DNA of 64,000 nucleotides. Source: Methylophilus sp. Leaf416. Its GTDB lineage: Bacteria > Pseudomonadota > Gammaproteobacteria > Burkholderiales > Methylophilaceae. A program made the position numbers and the translations under genes. The notes under the pieces were generated by a model. The model ran no database searches, was not told the DNA's origin, and was given only the letters and a program-made list of their open reading frames with translations. The stretch lies in NCBI RefSeq assembly GCF_001424665.1, contig NZ_LMQS01000002.1, positions 1 to 64,000 on the forward strand, written 5' to 3'. Positions 13,405 to 19,380 of the stretch are shown here, piece after piece (position 1 is the stretch's first letter; the number at the start of each line of letters is the position of its first letter).

Positions 13405-13524
13405 GATAATGACGGATGAATTAAATCAGAGATCCAACCCACGATTACAACATAGATTTACTCTCACCATTCAGTGGCTAAAACGACAGTTCATGATGTT
13501 GCTTGCCTATTTAAAGCGTTTTTC

Positions 13525-13541
13525 TCAGCACGCTTCTTGCT
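13525..13541 (+). promoter_or_regulatory. possible sigma-54 promoter
   Basis: CAGCACGCTTCTTGCT resembles the -24/-12 consensus TGGCACG-N4-TTGCW with the correct 10-nt distance between the two dinucleotides. The -24 GG is AG here, which weakens it. It lies 42 nt before the start at 13584. Confidence 0.3.
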
Positions 13542-13583
13542 AGCTTTTTATTGAAAAGGCTTTGTAAATAGAAGGAGTGGATC

Positions 13584-14216
13584 ATGAATATTTTTCACAC
13601 TTTAATCGAGCAAATGCAGGTCATGCAGTTGCCCTTAACCGCAGTCACACTCACTGCGGTGCCGCGTGCGGATACCCCGCTGTTGCTGATGTTACATTGG
13701 CACGGCTTCCGCAAACAGCCGATGGAGGCTTTGCCCCTGCTCAAACCAATGCTGCAACCGGTGCCAGGCTCGGCCTTGCAGATCAATGATCGCTGGCGTC
13801 AGCCGGAAGTGGTAGAAGAAGTCGTGCTGGATGCTGCATGGCAATTGGGCGCCTGGGACGTGCAGCGCGAAGAACACCGTGCATGCACTTATATTGGTGC
13901 AAGTGACCAGGAAGCTTTGGCCTGCAAGCAGGCATTTGGCAAATATGATGAAGAACTTGAAGAAGATTTACTGATAAGTGAAGCGCCCGATCGCGATGAA
14001 ATGTTGCAACTTGGTGCCAAAGTTGGGTATATACGCTGGCAGTTCAGGCCGGTGAATGGTGGGGTTTGGCAATCGACGGCAGAGGATGATACGTTGCTGG
14101 AAGATGGCAGCAGGATTCCGCCGTGCCCGATTAGACCATTGGCGTTGAAGGGTGGGAAGATGAGCAGGACTGCTTTTAGGCTAGGGCAGATTAACCGGAT
14201 TATTCTTTTGAGATAG
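13584..14216 (+). CDS. protein of unknown function
   Basis: 210 aa, no family recognised. GAAGGAG lies 7 nt before the ATG. No signal peptide or membrane segment. The first third is rich in leucine and proline (LLLMLHWHGFRKQPMEALPLLKPML). The middle is acidic (KYDEELEEDLLISEAPDRDEM), and the end is basic (RPLALKGGKMSRTAFRLGQINRIILLR). Codon usage resembles that of its neighbours, so it looks resident. It stands alone between htpG (divergent) and an inverted-repeat element that may act as its terminator. A cytoplasmic protein is likely; nothing more can be said. Confidence 0.75.
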   Translation: MNIFHTLIEQMQVMQLPLTAVTLTAVPRADTPLLLMLHWHGFRKQPMEALPLLKPMLQPVPGSALQINDRWRQPEVVEEVVLDAAWQLGAWDVQREEHRACTYIGASDQEALACKQAFGKYDEELEEDLLISEAPDRDEMLQLGAKVGYIRWQFRPVNGGVWQSTAEDDTLLEDGSRIPPCPIRPLALKGGKMSRTAFRLGQINRIILLR

Positions 14217-14284
14217 GTTTTACTGAGAAGTGTCTCAATAAGTCAAGGATTGAGAACTTATGTGGCATTTTATTTCGCCGCTAG

Positions 14285-14331
14285 GCGAGTGACTTTTCTT
14301 TGCTTGCCCAAAGCAAAGAAAAGTCACTCGC
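14285..14331. repeat. large inverted repeat (21-bp perfect arms)
   Basis: Two perfect 21-bp arms (14285-14305 and 14311-14331) around a 5-nt loop. An outer imperfect pair is visible (TTTCGC before, GCGAAA after). The arms include GTGACTTTTCTTTGC. It resembles short palindromic elements scattered in betaproteobacterial intergenic regions. It lies 68 nt after the stop of the unknown gene and could end transcription from both sides. A related shorter palindrome is at 60113-60134. Confidence 0.8.
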
Positions 14332-14467
14332 TGAGAAGCGAAAAGGAATGGTGATTATCTGAAGAAATACTGACTAGAATTTCAGAGTAAAGCGACTATT
14401 TCCAAACTAAACATAACTCTTGCCTGTATTCTGACCTCTGCCAGAATGACGACCTAAAAATAAATGC

Positions 14468-15166
14468 CTATGGTGTCCATCTCAACCCAATCGACAACCA
14501 CTGACTCTCACTATCCCCATTCACCTGCTGCCCAATCGTTCCATCAATCTGGAACACCTCCGGCACCAGCGAATACCTTACCCCCAACTGATAAAACGGA
14601 TTCTGCGAATTGTCACCAAACACTTCCGCAATGCCTTTAAATGCGCCACCCAGCTTAAATTCTGCCCCCAAGCCCATGCTGGCTTTAAGTTCTGAAGCCT
14701 GCTTGTCCCGCAACATCCCCATATTCAGGTGCACGATCACATCATCATCGTGCAGCGAAAAAGATACCGGCACATAAAAATAAGTATTACCCAGTTGATT
14801 GGGCCCAGGCTGGATATCTGTGTGCTTGACATGGCCTGCCGCAAATCCTGCACCCCAGCCATTAGTCTCTAGTGGTTTGAATAAGGTTTTGAATTGTATT
14901 ATCCAGTCTTCGGTGCGGTAGTTTTCATCCTGATTACGATAAACGCCGCCACCAAAAGTGATTTCTAAGTTTTCGCCCAAGTTACATGCTGGTAACGCCC
15001 ATGCTTCACGCCCTCCTTCATAGGAACGCATCCAGGTTTCAAGTTGGCAGCTATGGGCATTGGTCAGGCGCGCGTCATCGGTGACTAGAGGGCGTGCAGC
15101 ATAAACACTGTGCGAAAAACACAGCGCTAATATCAGGCTTATACAGATGAGGACAGATTTATGCAT
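14468..15166 (-). CDS. putative outer-membrane protein, function unknown
   Basis: 232 aa. Signal peptide MHKSVLICISLILALCFSHSVYA, then ARPLVTDDARLTNAHSCQLETW and a series of amphipathic strands with aromatic residues. It ends QWLSIGLRWTP, a typical barrel-closing C-terminus. It is probably a small outer-membrane beta-barrel. Two cysteines (SCQLE, LPACN) could form a disulfide. A Pho box lies 28 nt upstream (15194-15211), suggesting induction under phosphate limitation and perhaps a role in phosphate or anion uptake; that role is inference. Convergent with the unknown gene at 13584. Confidence 0.75.
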   Translation of the reverse strand: MHKSVLICISLILALCFSHSVYAARPLVTDDARLTNAHSCQLETWMRSYEGGREAWALPACNLGENLEITFGGGVYRNQDENYRTEDWIIQFKTLFKPLETNGWGAGFAAGHVKHTDIQPGPNQLGNTYFYVPVSFSLHDDDVIVHLNMGMLRDKQASELKASMGLGAEFKLGGAFKGIAEVFGDNSQNPFYQLGVRYSLVPEVFQIDGTIGQQVNGDSESQWLSIGLRWTP

Positions 15167-15193
15167 TTTTTGTTTTTATTTTATTTTCAAGCC

Positions 15194-15211
15194 GTGACAG
15201 TTTGATGAAAC
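15194..15211 (-). promoter_or_regulatory. candidate Pho box for the outer-membrane protein gene
   Basis: Minus-strand GTTTCATCAAACTGTCAC matches 15 of 18 positions of the PhoB consensus CTGTCATAAAACTGTCAY. A TAAAAT -10 candidate follows after 11 nt, the spacing usual for PhoB-activated promoters, and the ATG follows at 15166. Confidence 0.55.
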
Positions 15212-15339
15212 CGCCTTTTTTCATGCATGTGTTTTCATATTCGTTATGCGTCACATTAGTTTCACTGGCCTATGCCAATATAACGATTTATACTGTTTGC
15301 AAGACTTGTCTACCGAGACAAATCATGACGGAGGCAATG

Positions 15340-15612
15340 ATGGCGAATATTGAGGTGACCGAAACCAGTCCACACTCTTTTTCAGTGACCGTTCATGGGG
15401 CACAAGTCACTACACATCAAGTCAGCGTCAAACCCGATTATGCAAAACAGCTATTAAGCACGCCGAATACTATCACCGAACTGGTAGCGGCTTCGTTCAA
15501 TTTTTTACTCGACCGCGAATCGAATACCAGTATTTTGAGAAGTTTTGATTTAAGTGTGATTGAACGTTACTTTCCTGAGTATCCCAAGGTCATTTCCCGT
15601 TATCTAAAGTAA
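15340..15612 (+). CDS. small conserved-type protein of unknown function
   Basis: 90 aa from the ATG at 15340 (MANIEVTETSPHSFSVTVHG), which has GGAGG five nucleotides before it. The frame is open further upstream to 15202, but that stretch overlaps the Pho box of the divergent gene and has no ribosome site, so the shorter form is preferred. No signal peptide. It ends with SFDLSVIERYFPEYPKVISRYLK. It lies 18 nt before ppx in the same direction, so the two are probably co-transcribed. The family was not recognised. Confidence 0.7.
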   Translation: MANIEVTETSPHSFSVTVHGAQVTTHQVSVKPDYAKQLLSTPNTITELVAASFNFLLDRESNTSILRSFDLSVIERYFPEYPKVISRYLK

Positions 15613-15630
15613 TTTCTTCAGTGGTATCGC

Positions 15631-17109
15631 ATGCTAAACATTACCCAAGACACCCAACTCGCAGCTGTAGACCTGGGCTCCAACAGTTTCCGGCTTGAAA
15701 TTGGCCGTGTGGTCGACGGACAGATTCTGCGCGTGGATTACTTAAAAGAGGCCGTTCGCCAGGGAGGTGATCTTGATGAAGATCGTAACCTCAAGCCTGA
15801 AGGCATAGAGCGCGGACTGAAATGCCTGGCCCGGTTTGGTGAGCGTTTAAAGGGCTTTCCTGCTGAACAGGTGCGCGCTGTAGCGACACAAACCCTGAGG
15901 GAAGCAACTAACAGTGCTGAATTCATTAAGCAAGCGCAAAAGGTATTGGGTTACCCGATTGAGATTATTTCAGGGGTGGAAGAAGCACGCCTGATCTACC
16001 AGGGTGTCAGCCGCATGCTGCCGCAGTCGGATGAAAAACGCCTGGTCATTGATATCGGCGGACGCTCGACCGAATTTATCCTTGGTCAGCATTTCAAAGC
16101 CAACGTTACAGAATCCCTCAGGTTAGGCTCAGTTGGCTGGTCACAAAAATACTTTGCTGATGGCCAGTTAAGTGAGCGTAACTTTGAACGGGCTGAAATC
16201 GCCGCCGAATCTATTATCGATATGATTGCCAGCCGATATAACGGCCACTGGGATGTCGCGTATGGTGCTTCGGGCACGGTCGGTGCCGTAGCCGATGTAT
16301 TGGCTGGCTCAGGATTTTCTGCCGAAAAAATCGAACGTAGCCAGTTGGAATGGCTGAAGCAAACGCTGATCAAAGCTAAAACACCTGACCGCCTGCATAT
16401 GGAAGGGCTGAAGGATGACAGGCGTGCGGTGATCGGTGGTGGCCTGGCCATCCTGACTGCGGTATTCGATACGCTGAATATAGACACCATGAACGTGGCC
16501 AATGGTGCGCTGCGACACGGTGTGCTGTATGACATTTTAAGTCCGGCTGATGCCACCGAAGATTTGCGTTCGGCCTCCATCGCCCGCCTGTGCAAACAGT
16601 TTGGCGTAGAGCTGGAGCATGCGCAGAATGTCAGCAAGGTAGCCCTGCATTTTTATGATGCGATGCAAGCCTGTGATACACAAAAACCTCTGCTGCAATG
16701 GGCCGCACTGTGCCATGAAATCGGCTGGGCCATTTCACATACTGACTGTAACAAGCATGGCGCTTATATACTGGATAACACCGAGCTGATGGGGTTTGCC
16801 CAAAGCGAGCTGCACACCATCAGTCTTCTGGTATTGGGTCATCAAGGAAAATTGCGCAAACTACCTGCGGATTTCGACAACCAGGACCTGGTGTGCCAGT
16901 TGATGGCATTACGCCTGGCAGTGATTTTCTGCCACTCACGCCGGTTGCCTGTGATGAAACATTTACAGCTGATACACGACAAACAGCAGTTTACGCTAGC
17001 GCTGCCAGCACAGTGGGTCAGCCAGCACCCTCAAACGCATTACCTGCTGGAAGAAGAATGCCAGCTTTGGCAAAAACTCGGCTGGCAACTGGAAGCGGAA
17101 TACAGTTAA
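15631..17109 (+). CDS. ppx: exopolyphosphatase (Ppx/GppA family)
   Basis: 492 aa. The N-terminal ASKHA ATPase-like fold shows AAVDLGSNSFRLEIGRV (phosphate 1 motif) and LVIDIGGRSTEFILG (phosphate 2 motif), with VEEARLIYQG between them. The C-terminal half is HD-like (CHEIGWAISHTDCNKHGAYIL). It hydrolyses terminal phosphates from polyphosphate, or pppGpp in GppA members; sequence alone does not separate the two. The neighbouring ppk1 favours Ppx. In ISGVEEAR the catalytic Glu is present. A hairpin follows at once. Confidence 0.93.
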   Translation: MLNITQDTQLAAVDLGSNSFRLEIGRVVDGQILRVDYLKEAVRQGGDLDEDRNLKPEGIERGLKCLARFGERLKGFPAEQVRAVATQTLREATNSAEFIKQAQKVLGYPIEIISGVEEARLIYQGVSRMLPQSDEKRLVIDIGGRSTEFILGQHFKANVTESLRLGSVGWSQKYFADGQLSERNFERAEIAAESIIDMIASRYNGHWDVAYGASGTVGAVADVLAGSGFSAEKIERSQLEWLKQTLIKAKTPDRLHMEGLKDDRRAVIGGGLAILTAVFDTLNIDTMNVANGALRHGVLYDILSPADATEDLRSASIARLCKQFGVELEHAQNVSKVALHFYDAMQACDTQKPLLQWAALCHEIGWAISHTDCNKHGAYILDNTELMGFAQSELHTISLLVLGHQGKLRKLPADFDNQDLVCQLMALRLAVIFCHSRRLPVMKHLQLIHDKQQFTLALPAQWVSQHPQTHYLLEEECQLWQKLGWQLEAEYS

Positions 17110-17110
17110 A

Positions 17111-17134
17111 AAAACGGGCCGAAAGGCCCGTTTT
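17111..17134. terminator. bidirectional terminator after ppx
   Basis: AAAACGGGCC, GAAA loop, GGCCCGTTTT: a perfect 10-bp stem with A and T tails, two nucleotides after the ppx stop and 40 nt from the convergent small gene. Confidence 0.93.
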
Positions 17135-17173
17135 GCTAATGCGGCATTGTACGCATCTACTGAAAACTACAAA

Positions 17174-17419
17174 CTAATCCTTTTTCTTCTTCGATTGTTT
17201 TTCATCTTCTTCGCGCAGTTTTGCTACTTTCTCACGCCACTCTTGCAGCTGCTCATCTTCAATCTCCAACTGCAACGCAAGCGCTTCTTCCTGGGTCAGT
17301 TTTTCCTTGATAAATCGTTTAGGCAACTTGCCACCCATGCGTGACAGCACGCGTTCAGCTTCATCAGGGCTGAGTTGTTTCACTTTTTCCAGGTACACTG
17401 GATTTGACTTATCTTTCAT
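17174..17419 (-). CDS. small, highly charged coiled-coil-like protein
   Basis: 81 aa. A first segment (SPDEAERVLSRMGGKLPKRFIKEKLTQEEALALQLEIEDEQLQEWREKVAKLREEDEKQ) is predicted by eye to be almost entirely helical with heptad-like leucines, followed by a lysine tail. No signal or membrane segment. AGGGAG precedes the ATG. It lies 75 nt downstream of the ParA gene on the same strand and may belong to its transcription unit. Family not recognised; a structural or adaptor role is conceivable. Confidence 0.75.
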   Translation of the reverse strand: MKDKSNPVYLEKVKQLSPDEAERVLSRMGGKLPKRFIKEKLTQEEALALQLEIEDEQLQEWREKVAKLREEDEKQSKKKKD

Positions 17420-17494
17420 ATGACTCCCTTTAATTTGATGCTAGCTGCCGGCGTCGACAGCTTTTTTACTCATCGCCTGAAACGACAGGCCTCT

Positions 17495-18115
17495 CTAACT
17501 GTTCTGCAAAATCCAGTCGGTGACCGGATTCCACTGCGCAATATCGATCTCCTTTAAAGAGCCCGACAATTCAAAAATACTTAACCCCTCTTCTGCCGCA
17601 GTGACATAGATCTGCGAAGAACGCAGCATCGACAAAACCGCAAAGCCGGTCTCATCCATAAACGCTAGCAGGCGCTCGGCAGATTTAGTACGCGGCATCA
17701 CACGCATGCCCACCAGCCCGACAAAAGTCTTGTGCTTGCGCACGGCTTTTTCTTCAGCCAGCAAGCTCAGGAAGTCCTGGGTAGCGCCAATATCAAAAGC
17801 AGAAGGTGCAATTGGTACCAGAATTAAATCGGTCTCGGTCACTGCATCAGAAATTTTTTTGTCGCGTAAACCACCGGGGGAATCGGTAATAACCCAGTCA
17901 GCTTTTTGCAAAGCGGATTTACCCAGGTCTTCAGCATTGAATACAGTCGCTACATGCTGTGGACGGCGCGCCAGCCAAGATGCTGACGATTGCTGGCGAT
18001 CAATATCTTCCAGTACAACTTTATGTCCCAATTGCGCCAGATACCCAGCAAGATTGGAGGCGAGAGTCGTTTTACCGCTACCGCCTTTGGTGTTTGCCAC
18101 CAATACCCTGCGCAT
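17495..18115 (-). CDS. ParA/MinD-type ATPase
   Basis: 206 aa. The deviant Walker A NTKGGSGKTTLASNLA with the signature lysine lies at residues 8-16. Walker A' and switch segments follow (VLEDIDRQQSSASWLARRP, WVITDSPGGL), then LILVPIAPSAFDIGAT. Small single-domain ParA proteins of this kind bind DNA non-specifically as ATP dimers and position plasmids, chromosomes or cytoplasmic cargo. There is no N-terminal HTH and no adjacent parB or parS. Its partner is probably the divergent ribbon-helix-helix protein. CAGGGAG precedes the ATG. Confidence 0.9.
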   Translation of the reverse strand: MRRVLVANTKGGSGKTTLASNLAGYLAQLGHKVVLEDIDRQQSSASWLARRPQHVATVFNAEDLGKSALQKADWVITDSPGGLRDKKISDAVTETDLILVPIAPSAFDIGATQDFLSLLAEEKAVRKHKTFVGLVGMRVMPRTKSAERLLAFMDETGFAVLSMLRSSQIYVTAAEEGLSIFELSGSLKEIDIAQWNPVTDWILQNS

Positions 18116-18146
18116 CTCATGCTCCCTGTGTGATGGTGTTGAATTC

Positions 18147-18199
18147 TGTCATGGAAAACAGCCTCTATGACACCATATCAATATGAAATTTTTATGACA
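18147..18199. promoter_or_regulatory. divergent parA / H1-like control region with repeated ATGACA
   Basis: Between the two divergent genes the hexamer occurs three times: TGTCAT at 18147-18152 and ATGACA at 18167-18172 and 18194-18199. The first two are inverted. Ribbon-helix-helix proteins often bind such short repeats, so these may be operators or partition sites. Motif-based inference. Confidence 0.35.
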
Positions 18200-18200
18200 A

Positions 18201-18228
18201 TTGACGCAAAACAAAAACGGTATAAACT
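18201..18228 (+). promoter_or_regulatory. sigma-70 promoter of the H1-like/RHH gene
   Basis: TTGACG (18201-18206), 16 nt, TAAACT (18223-18228), with the start codon at 18260 and CAGGAG at 18248-18253. Confidence 0.6.
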
Positions 18229-18259
18229 GTTTTCACGCAAAAATAAACAGGAGATCCAC

Positions 18260-18757
18260 ATGGCCACTAAACCGGCAGCCAAACCTACGGCAACAAGCAA
18301 GCCAGTAGCCGCTAAAACCCCTGCATCAAGCAAAACAGTAAAACCAGGAACCGCCAAACCAGCGACGGCAGCTTCTACAGCTAAGCCAGTGGCAAAACCG
18401 GTGGCCAAAATTGCGGCAAAACCGGCAACTGTTGCACCTAAAAAAGCGACGCCCGCTGCTCAAAAACCAGTGGCAAAAGTAGTAGGCAAACCTGCTGTGA
18501 ACAGCAGTAAACCTGTGACAGCTGATAAATCAAAAACACCTAAAGTCAAAATGGAACGCGATAGCTTTACCATGCCAAAAGACGAATATGCACAAATTGC
18601 TGCATTGAAGAAACGTCTGGAAGCCGCTGGCAAAGCGGTTAAGAAAAGCGAACTACTACGCGCCGGTTTAAAACTGCTGTCTGGCCTTGATGACACAAAA
18701 CTGAAAGCGGCATTGGCAACAGTACCAACCATTAAAACCGGCAGACCAAAGAAGTAA
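18260..18757 (+). CDS. histone-H1-like protein with ribbon-helix-helix domain
   Basis: 165 aa. Residues 1-~95 are a low-complexity Ala/Lys/Pro tail (AKPVAKPVAK-type repeats) like bacterial H1-like proteins and AlgP. Residues ~98-140 form a ribbon-helix-helix candidate: strand RDSFTMPKDEYAQI, then helices ALKKRLEAAGKAV and KKSELLRAGLKLL. The C-terminus GRPKK resembles an AT-hook. All three parts suggest DNA binding. The start at 18260 has CAGGAG; the frame is open upstream but lacks a ribosome site. It diverges from parA, a common layout for ATPase and adaptor. A strong hairpin follows. Confidence 0.85.
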   Translation: MATKPAAKPTATSKPVAAKTPASSKTVKPGTAKPATAASTAKPVAKPVAKIAAKPATVAPKKATPAAQKPVAKVVGKPAVNSSKPVTADKSKTPKVKMERDSFTMPKDEYAQIAALKKRLEAAGKAVKKSELLRAGLKLLSGLDDTKLKAALATVPTIKTGRPKK

Positions 18758-18804
18758 TTTCCAGGGTATTAATTGTAAAAATTCGAATCAGACAGCCTGG
18801 ATTG

Positions 18805-18839
18805 AAGAGGTAGCTCACATATCTGTTGAGCTACCTCTT
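18805..18839 (+). terminator. Rho-independent terminator of the H1-like gene
   Basis: A perfect 13-bp stem (AAGAGGTAGCTCA and complement) with a 9-nt loop, followed by TCAGTTTTT. It starts 47 nt after the stop codon. Confidence 0.9.
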
Positions 18840-18905
18840 TCAGTTTTTACGTTTCCGAAAAATAACCACCTCGAGCAGTCGCTTAAACTGATCGATAACG
18901 ACAGG

Positions 18906-19370
18906 TTACTCCACCAAGTCTGGCGACTGCACGCTGTAGAGTTTGTAAGGCGGGCCGGACTTTGGCAACCGTAACCACCAGACGGCGCCTTTTTTAATAC
19001 TCAGTTGCGTATCTTCCATACCCAGGCATTGGGCAGCCAGTTCGCCTATCCAGGGCTGATGCCCGACCAGCATAATGTGTTCAAACGGGCTCTGCTCAAG
19101 TAATTGCAAAATCGGCTGTAAAGGCCGTTCAGGCGCGAGGCGGTTTTCTTCCTGCCAGCCATCCGCCCAATAAGCGGCCGTTTCCTTGGTCCGCAATGCC
19201 GGGCTGACCATGGCGTAGGTTTGTTTAGGCAGGTATTTCTTCAGCCAGGCCGCCATTTGCTTTGCCTGCTTGTGGCCTTTTTTAGTCAAAGCTCGCTCGA
19301 GGTCAGAATGACCATGCAGCAAGTCTTCTGCTTCTGCATGCCGCCATAAAATCAGGTTACGTACCGCCAT
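18906..19370 (-). CDS. sixA: phosphohistidine phosphatase SixA
   Basis: 154 aa histidine-phosphatase fold. The N-terminal LILWRHAEAED carries the RHG-type catalytic motif. A second histidine lies in MLVGHQPWIGELA, and SPALRTKETAAYW matches the family. SixA removes phosphate from histidine of phosphotransfer proteins (ArcB HPt or NPr in Escherichia coli). It follows ppk1 by 10 nt on the same strand, so the two form an operon. A link of SixA to polyphosphate is not established. Confidence 0.9.
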   Translation of the reverse strand: MAVRNLILWRHAEAEDLLHGHSDLERALTKKGHKQAKQMAAWLKKYLPKQTYAMVSPALRTKETAAYWADGWQEENRLAPERPLQPILQLLEQSPFEHIMLVGHQPWIGELAAQCLGMEDTQLSIKKGAVWWLRLPKSGPPYKLYSVQSPDLVE

Positions 19371-19380
19371 CTCGCAGACC

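Noticed and set aside
14285-14331. CRISPR repeat
   Set aside because: Only a single palindromic unit, with no regularly spaced copies and no cas genes.
15202-15339. N-terminal extension of the small gene before ppx, resembling a signal peptide
   Set aside because: The extension overlaps the Pho box and promoter of the divergent gene and has no ribosome site, whereas GGAGG sits in front of the ATG at 15340.
16086-16637. 183-codon open frame antisense to ppx
   Set aside because: Shadow of the ppx reading frame; Ser/Pro/Arg-rich composition without any motif.
17495-18757. Plasmid-type partition locus (parABS)
   Set aside because: No ParB homologue or 16-bp parS site is present, and the surroundings are chromosomal housekeeping genes. 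An origin of replication is not visible either.
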